NCBI RefSeq assembly: GCF_019733395.1 | Contig: NZ_JAIHOO010000001.1 | Coordinates: 1,178,001-1,242,000 of the forward strand | DNA: 64,000 bases | From: Lysobacter sp. BMK333-48F3 | GTDB lineage: Bacteria > Pseudomonadota > Gammaproteobacteria > Xanthomonadales > Xanthomonadaceae | Direction of reading: 5' to 3' | In this document: positions 16,087 through 25,787 of the stretch, piece by piece | How the letters are laid out: the number at the start of each line of letters is the position of its first letter | Numbering within the stretch: position 1 is the first letter of the stretch | The notes under the pieces: generated by a model | What the model was told of the DNA's origin: nothing | What the model saw: the letters and a program-made list of their open reading frames with translations, nothing else | The model's database searches: none | Translations under genes and position numbers: made by a program

Positions 16087-16920
16087 TTACTTGGCCTTGA
16101 GCCTGGGTTTGCCGGCCGCGGGCGCTGCCGGCGCGGGCTTGGCGGCGGGCGCGTCGGCGGGCTTGGGCGGCGATTTGGCCGCGCCCTTGCCCTTGGGCTT
16201 GTCGCGCACCCACACGATCTGGTTGTCGCGGCGCAGCTCGAACAGGCCGCTGGCCTCGATCAGGTCGCTGAGCTTGCGATAGCCGTAATTGCGCGAGTCG
16301 AACGAAGCCTGATTGCCGATCTGGTGGCCGACCGCACCCAGATGCGACCAGCCGTCGTCGCCGGCGACCGCATCGACCGCGCGCCGCAACATCCGCACCA
16401 GGCGGGTGTCGCTGCGCAGATCGCCGGCGCTGCGCGGCGGCGTGGCCGGCGCCTCGTCGGCCGGCGCGTCGGTGCCGGCCGGCTGGCCCAGCGCTTCCAG
16501 ATAGGTGAACTTGGAGCAGGCGTTGACGAACGGCTCCGGGGTCTTCTGCTCGCCGAAGCCGTAGACCTTGGCGCCTTCGGTCAGCAGCCGCATCACCAGC
16601 GGGGTGAAGTCGGCGTCGCTGGAGACGATCGCGAACCCGTCCAGGTTGCGCGCGTACAGCAGGTCCATGGCGTCGATCACCAGGGCCATGTCGGAGGCGT
16701 TCTTGCCCTTGCTGTAGGCGAACTGCTGCATCGGCCGGATCGCGTACTCGTGCAGCACCGCTTCCCAGCCCTTCAGGCTCTGGCTTTTCCAGTTGCCGTA
16801 GGCGCGGCGCACGTTGGCCACGCCGTAGCGGGCCACCTCGGCCAGGATCGCCTCGATCTTTGCCGCCGGCGCGTTGTCGGCGTCGATCAGCAACGCGATG
16901 CGTTTTTCCTCAGCCGCCAT
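16087..16920 (-). CDS. NYN-domain (LabA/DUF88-type) protein with a LOTUS/OST-HTH domain
   Basis: The 277-residue product starts with an NYN nuclease-like fold of PIN type: [21 protein letters not shown], then [14 protein letters not shown] and [20 protein letters not shown] keep the acidic residues of the active site. A C-terminal OST-HTH/LOTUS module ([32 protein letters not shown]) is an RNA-binding domain known from eukaryotic germ-line proteins and bacterial LabA relatives. A Lys/Pro/Ala-rich tail follows. Predicted role: an RNA-binding ribonuclease. It lies divergently from transaldolase. Confidence 0.85.
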   Translation of the reverse strand: MAAEEKRIALLIDADNAPAAKIEAILAEVARYGVANVRRAYGNWKSQSLKGWEAVLHEYAIRPMQQFAYSKGKNASDMALVIDAMDLLYARNLDGFAIVSSDADFTPLVMRLLTEGAKVYGFGEQKTPEPFVNACSKFTYLEALGQPAGTDAPADEAPATPPRSAGDLRSDTRLVRMLRRAVDAVAGDDGWSHLGAVGHQIGNQASFDSRNYGYRKLSDLIEASGLFELRRDNQIVWVRDKPKGKGAAKSPPKPADAPAAKPAPAAPAAGKPRLKAK

Positions 16921-17092
16921 GCCCGCTCCTCCTCGCGTCCGGTCCGGCCGCTCCGGCCGGTCCCGCTGCGGCCAGCCTAGCGCAACCGCGGTTGCGGCAC
17001 GACCGTCGCCGCGCGCCGCTCAGGGCGCGCTCATGACGCCGCCATCGCGATCGGCGAAAATGTCCGCGAACCCAACGACGAAACCTATCCCC

Positions 17093-18043
17093 ATGACCCA
17101 GCTCGAACAACTGCGCGCGCTGTCCGCGGTAGTCGCCGACACCGGCGACATCGAGGCGATCGCCCGCTTCCGTCCGCTCGACGCCACCACCAACCCCTCG
17201 CTGCTGCTCAAGGCCGCGTCCCTGCCCGCCTACGCGCCGCTGATCGAGTCGGCGCTGGCCGCCGCCGAGGGCGGGGACATCGCCGAACGGGTAAGCGACG
17301 CCGGCCTGCGCCTGGCGGTGGCGATCGGCGGCGAGATCCTCAAGCTGATTCCCGGCCGCGTCTCGACCGAAGTCGACGCGCGCCTGAGCTTCGATACCGA
17401 CGCTACCCTGGCCCAGGCCCGGCGCATCGTCGAACTGTACGAACGCGCCGGCATCGGCCGCGAGCGCCTGCTGATCAAGATCGCCTCGACCTGGGAAGGC
17501 ATCCGCGCCGCCGAGCAGCTCGAACGCGAAGGCATCCACTGCAACCTGACCCTGCTGTTCTCCTTCGCCCAGGCGGTCGCCTGCGCCGAGGCCGGGGTCT
17601 ATCTGATCTCGCCCTTCGTCGGCCGCATCCTCGACTGGCACCTGGCCAACGGCGCGGCCAAGCCGGCCACGCCGCAGGACGACCCCGGCGTGCAGTCGGT
17701 GGCCCGGATCTGGAACTACTACAAGCGCCACGGCTACGCCACGGTGGTGATGGGCGCCAGCTTCCGCAACACCGGACAAGTCCTGGCCCTGGCCGGCTGC
17801 GACCGCCTGACCATCTCGCCGGAGCTGTTGGCCGAACTCGACGCCGCCGCGGGCGAAGTGCCGCGCGCGCTGATCGACGACGGCGCCCGCGCCGCGCCGG
17901 AGCCGGCGCTCAGCGAGGCCGCGTTCCGCTGGCAGCACAACGAGGATGCGATGGCGACCGACAAGCTCGCCGACGGCATCCGCCGTTTCGCCGCCGACCA
18001 GCGCAAGCTGGAAGACCTGCTCGCGCAGCGCCTGCGCGGCTGA
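17093..18043 (+). CDS. tal: Transaldolase
   Basis: A 316-residue class I aldolase of the non-oxidative pentose phosphate pathway, exchanging a dihydroxyacetone unit between sedoheptulose-7-phosphate and glyceraldehyde-3-phosphate. The family's first motif is [13 protein letters not shown]. The Schiff-base Lys lies in [16 protein letters not shown], followed by [31 protein letters not shown] and [28 protein letters not shown]. Length matches E. coli TalB (317). The start [11 protein letters not shown] agrees with family N-termini although its ribosome site is weak. NDH-2 follows after 16 bases in the same direction. Confidence 0.97.
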   Translation: MTQLEQLRALSAVVADTGDIEAIARFRPLDATTNPSLLLKAASLPAYAPLIESALAAAEGGDIAERVSDAGLRLAVAIGGEILKLIPGRVSTEVDARLSFDTDATLAQARRIVELYERAGIGRERLLIKIASTWEGIRAAEQLEREGIHCNLTLLFSFAQAVACAEAGVYLISPFVGRILDWHLANGAAKPATPQDDPGVQSVARIWNYYKRHGYATVVMGASFRNTGQVLALAGCDRLTISPELLAELDAAAGEVPRALIDDGARAAPEPALSEAAFRWQHNEDAMATDKLADGIRRFAADQRKLEDLLAQRLRG

Positions 18044-18059
18044 CGGAGACCCAACGGCC

Positions 18060-19322
18060 ATGAGCGATTCGCGCAAACACGTCGTCATCGTTGGCGGCGG
18101 GTTCGGCGGATTGTGGGCGACGCGCGCGCTGGCCAACGCCGACGTGCGCATCACCCTGATCGACCGCCGCAACCATCATCTGTTCCAACCCCTGCTGTAC
18201 CAGGTCGCCACCGCCGGCCTGTCGGCGCCCGACATCGCCGCGCCGCTGCGCCACATCCTGCGCAAGCAGGCCAACGTCGAGGTGCGGCTGGGCGAAGTCG
18301 TCGCCCTCGATGCCGGCGCGCGCCGGCTGCGCCTGGCCGACGGCGAGGCGATCGGCTACGACTACCTGCTGCTCGCCAGCGGCGCCACCCACGCCTACTT
18401 CGGCCACGACGAGTGGGCGGCGAACGCGCCCGGGCTGAAGACCCTCGACGACGCGCTGCTGATCCGGCGCCGGGTGCTGCTCGCGTTCGAACGCGCCGAG
18501 GCCGCGCAGACCGAGGCCGAACGCGCCTCCTGGCTGCATTTCGCCGTGGTCGGCGGCGGCCCGACCGGGGTCGAGCTGGCCGGCACCCTGGCCGAGATCG
18601 CCCGCCACACCTTGCGCCGCGAGTTCCGCCGGATCGATCCGGCGCAGGCCAGGGTGCGCTTGATCGAGGCCGGGCCGCGGGTGCTGGCGAACTTCCCCGA
18701 GTCGCTGTCGGCCAAGGCGCGCGCGCAGCTGGAACGCCTGGGCGTGGAAGTCGTTACCGGCACGCCGGTCGCGGCGATCGACGGCGACGGCTACCGGCTC
18801 GGCGAGGAGACCGTCGCCGCGCGCACCGTGCTGTGGGCGGCCGGCGTCGCCGCCTCGCCGCTGGGCGCGATGCTCGACGCGCCGCGCGACCGCGCCGGGC
18901 GGGTGCAGGTGCAGCCCGATCTCAGCGTGCCCGGCCACCCGGAGATCTTCGTCGCCGGCGACCTGGCCAGCCTGCAGCAGGCCAACGGCCAGCCGGTGCC
19001 GGGCGTGGCGCCGGCGGCCAAGCAGATGGGCGGCTACGTCGCCCGCGCGATCCGCGCCCGCCTGCGCGGCGAGACGATCGCGCCGTTCGGCTACGTCGAC
19101 TACGGCAACCTGGCCACCATCGGCCGCCGCGCCGCGGTGGTCGACCTGCGCGGCCTGCGCTTCTCCGGGTTCATGGCCTGGGCGTTCTGGCTCGCCGCGC
19201 ACGTGTTCTTCCTGATCGGCTTCCGCAACCGCCTGCTGGTGATGCTCAACTGGTCGTGGGCGTATTTCACCTATCAGCGCCACGCCCGGATCATCTTCGG
19301 CGGCAAGCCCGATCCGTCCTGA
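18060..19322 (+). CDS. ndh: Type II NADH dehydrogenase (NDH-2)
   Basis: A 420-residue flavoprotein that passes electrons from NADH to quinone without pumping protons. The FAD Rossmann motif VIVGGGFGGLWATRAL is at the start and the NADH Rossmann motif VVGGGPTGVELAGTLAE is in the middle. LFQPLLYQVATAGLS is the conserved NDH-2 segment. IFVAGDLASLQ and PGVAPAAKQMGGYVA are the FAD-site and quinone-site motifs. The C-terminal hydrophobic helices (AWAFWLAAHVFFLIGFRNRLLVML) anchor it to the membrane. It is the second gene of a tal-ndh pair, with GGAG ten bases before the ATG. Confidence 0.93.
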   Translation: MSDSRKHVVIVGGGFGGLWATRALANADVRITLIDRRNHHLFQPLLYQVATAGLSAPDIAAPLRHILRKQANVEVRLGEVVALDAGARRLRLADGEAIGYDYLLLASGATHAYFGHDEWAANAPGLKTLDDALLIRRRVLLAFERAEAAQTEAERASWLHFAVVGGGPTGVELAGTLAEIARHTLRREFRRIDPAQARVRLIEAGPRVLANFPESLSAKARAQLERLGVEVVTGTPVAAIDGDGYRLGEETVAARTVLWAAGVAASPLGAMLDAPRDRAGRVQVQPDLSVPGHPEIFVAGDLASLQQANGQPVPGVAPAAKQMGGYVARAIRARLRGETIAPFGYVDYGNLATIGRRAAVVDLRGLRFSGFMAWAFWLAAHVFFLIGFRNRLLVMLNWSWAYFTYQRHARIIFGGKPDPS

Positions 19323-19371
19323 GCCGGACGCCCGGTCCGGTCCCGACGCCGCGATCGGCCGGCAGCCAAAA

Positions 19372-19399
19372 ACGAAGGGCGCCGCGAGGCGCCCTTCGT
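19372..19399 (-). terminator. Rho-independent terminator between convergent genes
   Basis: ACGAAGGGCGCC (19372-19383), loop GCGA, GGCGCCCTTCGT (19388-19399) form a perfect 12-bp stem. Read on the minus strand it is followed by a T-run, so it best terminates the secreted-protein gene at 19454-19885; it may also act on ndh. Confidence 0.85.
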
Positions 19400-19453
19400 C
19401 CTTGCCCTTCGTGCTTGCCCGCCGGCCTCGCAGCCGGCGCGGCCGTGCGCCGA

Positions 19454-19885
19454 TCAGGTGAACCCGTCGTAGTAGAACGCGGTGGCCTGCACCTGCCGCA
19501 CCGCGCCGGTGTCCAGGTCGGTGATGGTCACCTGCAAGGTGGCCTGGCCGTCGCCGTAGACGTCGGTGTAGATGAGCTTCTCGCAGTAGGGCGCATTGCC
19601 GCAGCCGGCCGGCACCGTGTTGTTCTCCAGGTCGCGCCAGGCGTAGGCGTAGTTGCCCGCGCCGACCCCGGTCACCTGGAACAGCGCGGTGCTCGGATTG
19701 TTCGCCGAGCCCGGCCGCCAGATCGAGCTGCAACTGCCGACTTCGGGCACGTCGAAGGCGTAGGTGTCGACGAAGCAGGTCACCGCCGCGTTGCTGACGT
19801 CGCCGGCGCGCGCCGGCGGCGCCGCCGCGGTCAGGCCGAGCAGCGACAAGATGACGCCCAACACCCAGGTCTTGCTGGTCTGCAT
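19454..19885 (-). CDS. Small secreted protein, paralogue A
   Basis: The 143-residue protein has a signal peptide (MQTSKTWVLGVILSLLGLTA, ending near PPARA) and a mature part of about 115 residues. It shares the frame GDVxNAAVxxCxVDTxAxD, NPSTALFQVTGVGAGNYAYAW and ITDLDTGAVRQVQATAFYYDG with the protein at 21050-21475. Cys pairs suggest disulfides. The start is fixed by GGAGG five bases before ATG. A strong terminator follows. It belongs to no family I recognise. The fold looks like an all-beta domain in which YYDG closes the last strand. Confidence 0.75.
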   Translation of the reverse strand: MQTSKTWVLGVILSLLGLTAAAPPARAGDVSNAAVTCFVDTYAFDVPEVGSCSSIWRPGSANNPSTALFQVTGVGAGNYAYAWRDLENNTVPAGCGNAPYCEKLIYTDVYGDGQATLQVTITDLDTGAVRQVQATAFYYDGFT

Positions 19886-20187
19886 AAAACCCTCCATTGG
19901 TTCGTGTCGTCGGGCCCCCGGCCCGCGGGCGCGGCAGCGCCGCACCGCCTGCGAGTGTAGGTAGGCGCCGGCGCGGATACCGCGACGCAGGCGGCGGGAA
20001 TCCGGCCGGAACTGGGCGCTGGCTTCCGGATCGCGCCGAAACCGCCGCGAGGCCCGGCGCAACCGGAGATGAAGTCCCGGCGGCGCCACCGCCGAACGGC
20101 CATGGCCGGCGCGGCGCGGTCGCGGCAAGATAGGCCGCCTCCCGCCGGCCGGTCGCCGCGCGGCCGCAACCCGTCCAGGACTTCCGC
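19886..20187. other. Intergenic region, divergent
   Basis: About 300 bases between the divergent secreted-protein gene and the dioxygenase gene. It should hold promoters for both, but I see no convincing -35/-10 pair, repeat or hairpin worth naming. Confidence 0.5.
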
Positions 20188-20994
20188 GTGCTGACCGCCG
20201 AGCAAAAGCAGCAATTCGCCGACCAGGGCTACCTGGTCATCGACCCGCAAATCGATCCCGCGATCATCGACGGCGTGCGCGAGCGCGTCGGCAACGGCCT
20301 GCTCTATCCGGACGGCCGCACCGTGGCGCGGGTCCAGGATGCCTGGCGCCAGGACGCCGGGGTCAAGACGATCGCCTGCGCGCCGACCGTGCTGGCGGTG
20401 CTGGCGCAACTGCACGGGCGCAAGCCGCTGCCGTTCCAGACCCTCAACTTCCGCGTCGGCACCGAGCAGAAGGTCCACTCCGACACCGTCCACTTCAATT
20501 CCAACCCGGCCGGGCACATGTGCGGCGTGTGGGTGGCCTTGGAAGACATCGACCAGCACAACGGCGCGGTGATCTATTACCCCGGCAGCCACAAGCTGCC
20601 CGAAGTGGGCATGAGCGAAGTGTTCGCCGAACCCGATCTGGGCGCGCGCCGCGCGCCGATGCGCGACGGCCCGCTGTCGCCGCGCGGCTGGTGGCGGGAA
20701 CTGCGCGGCCATTCGCCGGCGCACGATTCCGCGCACAACTACCTGCTCTACGAAACCTACATGGAACGGCAGATCGAGCGCGCCCGGATCGCGCCGGCGC
20801 TGGCGACGATCCGCAAGGGCCAGGCCTTCGTCTGGGCGGCCAATCTGATGCACGGCGGATCGCCGCGCACCGATCCCGCGCGCACCCGCCACAGCCAGGT
20901 CAGCCACTACTACTTCGAAGGCGCGCGCTACCACCGCCCGCTGCTCAATCCGGACGGACGCGTGCGCTATTTCCAGCCCGACTGGATCGTCTGA
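20188..20994 (+). CDS. Phytanoyl-CoA dioxygenase (PhyH) family protein
   Basis: A 268-residue Fe(II)/2-oxoglutarate oxygenase of the PhyH type. The metal-binding His-x-Asp sits in VHSDTVHFNSNPAGHMCGVW, and the distal His and the 2-oxoglutarate-binding Arg appear in NLMHGGSPRTDPARTRHSQVSHY. VALEDIDQHNGAVIYYPGSHK is the conserved strand of this family. Family members hydroxylate fatty acyl chains, peptides or natural products; the substrate here is unknown. The start is a GTG with AGGA nine bases upstream. It lies between two paralogous secreted-protein genes. Confidence 0.85.
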   Translation: MLTAEQKQQFADQGYLVIDPQIDPAIIDGVRERVGNGLLYPDGRTVARVQDAWRQDAGVKTIACAPTVLAVLAQLHGRKPLPFQTLNFRVGTEQKVHSDTVHFNSNPAGHMCGVWVALEDIDQHNGAVIYYPGSHKLPEVGMSEVFAEPDLGARRAPMRDGPLSPRGWWRELRGHSPAHDSAHNYLLYETYMERQIERARIAPALATIRKGQAFVWAANLMHGGSPRTDPARTRHSQVSHYYFEGARYHRPLLNPDGRVRYFQPDWIV

Positions 20995-21014
20995 TCCGTC
21001 GCCGCGAAACGGCC

Positions 21015-21040
21015 GCGGGGGCGCCGGCCGGCGCCCCCGC
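21015..21040. terminator. GC-rich palindrome between convergent genes
   Basis: A perfect 26-base palindrome (GCGGGGGCGCCGG and its complement) lies between the dioxygenase stop and the stop of the next gene on the opposite strand. It would form a strong hairpin in either transcript; there is no T-run. Confidence 0.55.
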
Positions 21041-21049
21041 GCTCGCCGA

Positions 21050-21475
21050 TCAATTCCAGCCGTCGTAGTAGTGCGCGACCGCGCTCACCGTGCGCACCGC
21101 GCCGGTGTCCAGGTCGGTGACCGTCGCCGCCAGGTGCGCTTCGCCGTCGCCGTTGGTCTCGGTGGCGATGCGGACGTTGCAGCTGCGGGTATTGCCGCAC
21201 GCCGGCGCCGGGCCGCCGCTTTCCAGGTTGCTCCAGCTGTAGCCGTAGTTGCCGGCCGGCAGGCCGGTCACTTCGAAATGGGCGATGGTCGGGTTGTTGG
21301 CCCGGTTCGGCGTCCAGGTGGCGACGCAGACGTTCGCCCGCAAGGTGTCCAAAGCGAAGGTATCGACGTAGCAGCTCAACACCGCGGCGTTGACGTCGCC
21401 GGCCCGCGCCGGTGCGTGCGACAGCGCCATCAACGCGGCGAACCCGGCCGCGACCAGCATCTTCTTGGCGTGCAT
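21050..21475 (-). CDS. Small secreted protein, paralogue B
   Basis: A 142-residue protein with a signal peptide (MLVAAGFAALMALSHAPARA) and a mature region clearly related to 19454-19885: GDVNAAVLSCYVDTFALD, NPTIAHFEVTGLPAGNYGYSW and TVTDLDTGAVRTVSAVAHYY are matched position by position. Cys placement is largely conserved. GGAGG before the ATG mirrors the upstream sequence of the paralogue, so the start was set at MHAKKMLVA. Function unknown; probably an exported, disulfide-bonded beta domain. Confidence 0.75.
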   Translation of the reverse strand: MHAKKMLVAAGFAALMALSHAPARAGDVNAAVLSCYVDTFALDTLRANVCVATWTPNRANNPTIAHFEVTGLPAGNYGYSWSNLESGGPAPACGNTRSCNVRIATETNGDGEAHLAATVTDLDTGAVRTVSAVAHYYDGWN

Positions 21476-21675
21476 GTACCCCTCCATTGGGTAAGTGCGC
21501 CGGCTCCGGACGGAGCCGGCGGCGCAGTCTGGTCGCCGCGTTCGCGGCCCGGCAAGCGCGCGCGCGGGGGGCTGCGACGCCGCTTCCAGTTCTCAACCGG
21601 CGCTGCGCGCGCCGGCGCATCGCCGGCGCCACCGGCAATGGCGCCGATTCGCCAGCGCAACGCGCGTAGCCGCGC

Positions 21676-22143
21676 TCAGGCGCGGTCGATCGCGCACAGG
21701 AAGCAGCCGTAGCGCGCGTTGTGGGCGGCGACCCGCACGATCGCCGGATCGGCGAACAGTTCCTGCACCGCTTGCTCGCCTTGCGCGCCGTCGGCTACCC
21801 GGGCCTCGCGCAGCCAGCCTTGGCCGTCGTAAGCGCGCAGCGACAGGTAGCGGGTCAGCAGCACCGGCGGCCATTGGTCCTGGTAGGCCTGCGCCCGGCT
21901 CGCGGCCTCGCGCACGAAGATCGGACCGCTGGCGCGGTACGGGCCCTGGGCCTGGTGTTCGTGGGTCAGCAGCAACACGGTTTCGCCCACCGCCGCATCG
22001 ACCAGGGACACGCGGCAGGGATAGCCGCGCGGCGAATCGGCGACCACGCGGCGCATGTCGTGCGCCGCCAGGTCGGCGTCGTCGAGCGCGAACAACGCGG
22101 CATAGGGTTGCGGCGACAGGCCGGCGATGCGGTAGGAAATCAT
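21676..22143 (-). CDS. DUF1203 protein
   Basis: The 155-residue product matches the DUF1203 pattern: ISYRIAGLSPQPYAALF, YPCRVSLVDAAVGETVLLLTHEHQ, SGPIFVREAA and the end AAHNARYGCFLCAIDRA, with two Cys near the C-terminus. It is a predicted cytoplasmic protein of unknown function, found mainly in Proteobacteria. It stands alone between the small secreted protein and rpoH. Confidence 0.85.
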   Translation of the reverse strand: MISYRIAGLSPQPYAALFALDDADLAAHDMRRVVADSPRGYPCRVSLVDAAVGETVLLLTHEHQAQGPYRASGPIFVREAASRAQAYQDQWPPVLLTRYLSLRAYDGQGWLREARVADGAQGEQAVQELFADPAIVRVAAHNARYGCFLCAIDRA

Positions 22144-22248
22144 GGCGGAACTCTCGATGGCGAAGGAGAGCGCAGGCTAGTCCCGCCGCGCGGCCGCCGA
22201 TATCCGCGGCTTGCGCCGGGCGATGTTTCGACGCCGCGCGCGCAAACG

Positions 22249-22276
22249 CGAACGGCCCGGTTGCCCGGGCCGTTCG
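22249..22276 (-). terminator. Hairpin terminator candidate after rpoH
   Basis: CGAACGGCCCGG (22249-22260), loop TTGC, CCGGGCCGTTCG (22265-22276) form a perfect 12-bp stem about 55 bases past the rpoH stop. The T-run after it on the minus strand is short (GCGTTTG). Confidence 0.7.
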
Positions 22277-22300
22277 TGGGACGCTGGATTTGTCGCGGCG

Positions 22301-22329
22301 CTCAGGCCGAAACACTCAGGCCGAAACAC

Positions 22330-22342
<13 letters not shown>
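22301..22342. repeat. 14-bp tandem repeat across the rpoH stop codon
   Basis: CTCAGGCCGAAACA occurs at 22301-22314 and 22315-22328, with a degenerate third copy at 22329-22342 containing the rpoH stop. On the minus strand each unit carries a TGA. Confidence 0.8.
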
Positions 22343-23217
<875 letters not shown>

Positions 23218-23218
23218 C

Positions 23219-23245
23219 TTAGCAGTCGGGTTATACGACTGCTAA
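23219..23245 (-). promoter_or_regulatory. CIRCE-like palindrome (HrcA-type operator) at the rpoH start
   Basis: TTAGCAGTC, nine bases, GACTGCTAA. The HrcA operator CIRCE is TTAGCACTC, nine bases, GAGTGCTAA: arm length and spacer are identical and 16 of 18 arm bases match, with one symmetrical change per arm. It ends one base before the rpoH ATG. Confidence 0.65.
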
Positions 23246-23261
23246 AGGCGGGGGAAGTTCC
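23234..23261 (-). promoter_or_regulatory. Sigma-E-like promoter of rpoH
   Basis: On the minus strand GGAACTT (23255-23261) is followed after 16 bases by TCGTA (23234-23238). The -35 is a perfect sigma-E element at ideal spacing and the -10 matches partly. A TATAAC inside the palindrome (23230-23235) is an alternative -10 for sigma-70. E. coli rpoH also has a sigma-E promoter. Confidence 0.5.
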
Positions 23262-23564
23262 GCAGTGTTGCGGGATTGGAACGAGGAAACGGGCGCGCCG
23301 TCGCAGGAGGGGCACCGGCCGGCCCAGCGAGGGACGGGCCGAAATGCTTTTATATCAACGACTTGCAAAGGCGGCGGTGAAGGCCGCGCCGGCCGCGGGC
23401 CGGCCAGGCACGCAGTATCCGCCGGCCAGGCCGGCCGGCGGCTGAATCCCCTCCCGGCCGGCCCCAGGGCCGGCGCGCACCGCAGCGGAAGCGGCCGCGG
23501 CGTCGCCGGACAGCCGGCCGCACCCTCTATATATAAGGTGCGGCCCGACGCGGCCGGGCCGGCC
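23262..23564. other. Intergenic region with a stem-loop at 23516-23545
   Basis: Mostly GC-rich sequence with several overlapping GGCCGG motifs and no gene. GGCCGCACC (23516-23524) pairs perfectly with GGTGCGGCC (23537-23545) around an AT-only-like loop (CTCTATATATAA). It lies just past the stop of the DUF5916 gene and may end its transcript. Confidence 0.5.
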
Positions 23565-25787
23565 TCAGAAGTTGAACAGGTAGCTGAACTTCATGAAAAG
23601 CTGCTTGCCGCTGTGCAGGTCCAGGTCGCGGGTGCGGGCGACGAAGGCCGGGTTCTCGTTGATCCGCAGGTTCTGCTGCTGGTCGGTGTAGCCCAGGTAG
23701 AAGGCGGTGCCGGGGTTGGGCGAGTAGCTGACCAGCAGGTCGGTGACCAGCTTCTTGTCGCGCGGGATCAGGAACAGGTTCGTGTCCGAGTCCAGCGCCT
23801 TGTAGTCGAAGATCACGTGCGCGGCCCAGAAGCGGCTGAACTGGTATTTGATCTTGGTGAAGGACTGAGTGCTGCGGAACACCTTGGAGTCCGAATCGCG
23901 GCCGACGATCGAGCTGCGCGTGCGCAGTTCGTCCCAGATGAAGGACTGGTCGATGCGCAACTGGGCGAACGGGCTGAGGGTGAACTTGAGCTTGAACAGT
24001 CGTTCGTCGGCCAGGAACGGATCCAGCCCCGGCGCCGGCAGATGGTTGACCGTCTCGCGCTGGGTGTAGCTGACCTCGCCGCCGAGCCACTTGAACCACT
24101 CGCTGCTGACGCCGACCTTGAAGCCATCCATGTAGAAGTCGCGGCCGCCGAAGTATTCGTAGCCGCGGATCAGATTGCCTTCGATCTTGGTCAGGCGCAG
24201 GCCGTTGACCACGAAGCCCGGCTCCACGCTCCAGTCCTGGGTGTCGCCGTTCTGGTCCCAGGTGCGGTAGGCGGTCAGGGTCGGGCCCATGTTGACCAGC
24301 CACGGCGCGTCGGGGAACTGCTTGAGATAGCCCGACTTCTGGTACAGCTGCTTGATGCCGACGCGCGGCACGAAGCCGAGCTCGGCCTCGAAGTCGTCGG
24401 AGATGTCGATGTACTGGCCGTCGAAGGTGAAGTCGCGGCCGCCGCGGATCGCCTGGGCGAACAGCAGGTCGCCGTCGCGGCGCACATCGCCTTCCTCGCG
24501 CGACTTGCTCTTGATCGCCTGGGCGTTGAGCAGCCAGTTGTCGTTGAGCTTCATCCGCGAGTCGAGGCCGAACACCCGGTTGTACTGGTCGCCGACCGAG
24601 CGGTCGGAGGCCAGGAAGCCGACGTTGGACTGCTCGCCGACGTCGCGCTGCAGGCGCGCCACGCCGATCTTGCCGGTCTTGCCGTAATCCTTGCCCGACA
24701 GCAGCAGGCCGGCGGACTCGTCGTCCATCAGCAGCCCGCCCAAGGCCCAGCGGCCGAGCCGGCCGGTGACGCGCGCGCCGTACTGCGGATTGACCACCCG
24801 GCGCGAGTAGAACAGCGACACCGGCAGGCCGAAGATGCCGCTGTTCTCGAGGAAGAACGGCCGCTTCTCGACGAAGCTCTGCTCGAAGCGCTCGTTGACG
24901 ATCACCTGCGGCTCGTCGGTTTCGACTTCGCTGAAATCGGGGTTGACGGTCAGGTCGACCGCGATCGAATCCTTGACCACGAACTTGGCGTCGACGCCGA
25001 CCTCGCTGCGGCGGTGGCCGCGCATCGACGGATTGCCGGCCGAATCCACGCCCAGGGTCTCGGCGTCGCGGTAGGTGACGTGCGGGATCAGCTGGATGTT
25101 GCGGCTGGGCTGGATCTCGTCCTCGATGCGCGCGGCGGCGAACTGCTGGACGAAGCCTTCCTTGCGCTCGGTGATGTACGGCCAGTACACGAACTCGTTG
25201 GTGCGCGGGATGATGCGGTTGATCGCGATGCCCCAGTTCTGCATGTCGCCGCGTTCGAAGCGCAGGCTCTTGAACGGGATCTGCATCACCGCGACGTAGC
25301 CGTCGTCGGTCAGGCGGCCGTCGGACACCCATTGGGTGTCGAAGTTGAAGTCGTAGCCCAGGCCCTCGGTGTAGCGGCTGTCCATCTGCGCGCCGTAAGG
25401 GTTCACCGTGAACACGAACGCGCGCTGCTTGTCGCGGTAGGTGTCGAGCATCAGCTGCACGCCGTCGTCGCCGAACACCGCGTCGCGGCGGGCGATGCGC
25501 GCGCGCACCTGCTTGGGGTCGTCCTTGCACACGAACACCACGTACAGGTGCTGGTCGTCGTAGGACAGGTAGGCGCGCGTGTCCAGCGAGGACGGCACGC
25601 CGTCGCCGGGCTTGTTCTGGCGGAAGTCCTTGACCTCCACGCCGGCGTCGGACGGCACGCCGCCGATGTAGTCCTGCAGCCGCGGCGCGTGCTCGGCGCG
25701 CGGGATGTTCAGCACATCGTCGGCCAGGGCCGGGAACGCGCTGCCGAGCAGCGCCAACAGGGTGGTGCACAAAGTAACGCGACGCAT
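23565..25787 (-). CDS. DUF5916 outer-membrane protein with a CBM9-like N-terminal domain
   Basis: A 740-residue exported protein. A signal peptide (MRRVTLCTTLLALLGSAFPALA) leads into a CBM9-like sugar-binding fold (YIGGVPSDAGVEVKDFRQ, LSYDDQHLYVVFVCKDDP, DDGVQLMLDTY, VMQIPFKSLRF). It is followed by a long region rich in alternating aromatic and polar strands that ends in FMKFSYLFNF, with a C-terminal Phe as in outer-membrane barrels. VNERFEQSFVEKRPFFLENSGIF is the DUF5916 signature. The ATG overlaps the stop of the GT87-type gene (TGATG), so the two are translated together. The role is unknown; a surface carbohydrate-related function is inferred from the domain and the neighbour. Confidence 0.8.
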   Translation of the reverse strand: MRRVTLCTTLLALLGSAFPALADDVLNIPRAEHAPRLQDYIGGVPSDAGVEVKDFRQNKPGDGVPSSLDTRAYLSYDDQHLYVVFVCKDDPKQVRARIARRDAVFGDDGVQLMLDTYRDKQRAFVFTVNPYGAQMDSRYTEGLGYDFNFDTQWVSDGRLTDDGYVAVMQIPFKSLRFERGDMQNWGIAINRIIPRTNEFVYWPYITERKEGFVQQFAAARIEDEIQPSRNIQLIPHVTYRDAETLGVDSAGNPSMRGHRRSEVGVDAKFVVKDSIAVDLTVNPDFSEVETDEPQVIVNERFEQSFVEKRPFFLENSGIFGLPVSLFYSRRVVNPQYGARVTGRLGRWALGGLLMDDESAGLLLSGKDYGKTGKIGVARLQRDVGEQSNVGFLASDRSVGDQYNRVFGLDSRMKLNDNWLLNAQAIKSKSREEGDVRRDGDLLFAQAIRGGRDFTFDGQYIDISDDFEAELGFVPRVGIKQLYQKSGYLKQFPDAPWLVNMGPTLTAYRTWDQNGDTQDWSVEPGFVVNGLRLTKIEGNLIRGYEYFGGRDFYMDGFKVGVSSEWFKWLGGEVSYTQRETVNHLPAPGLDPFLADERLFKLKFTLSPFAQLRIDQSFIWDELRTRSSIVGRDSDSKVFRSTQSFTKIKYQFSRFWAAHVIFDYKALDSDTNLFLIPRDKKLVTDLLVSYSPNPGTAFYLGYTDQQQNLRINENPAFVARTRDLDLHSGKQLFMKFSYLFNF

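Noticed and set aside
23219..23245. The rpoH palindrome as a LexA box
   Set aside because: The Xanthomonadaceae LexA form (TTAG, six bases, TACTA) does not fit; the 9-9-9 layout and arm sequence fit CIRCE much better.
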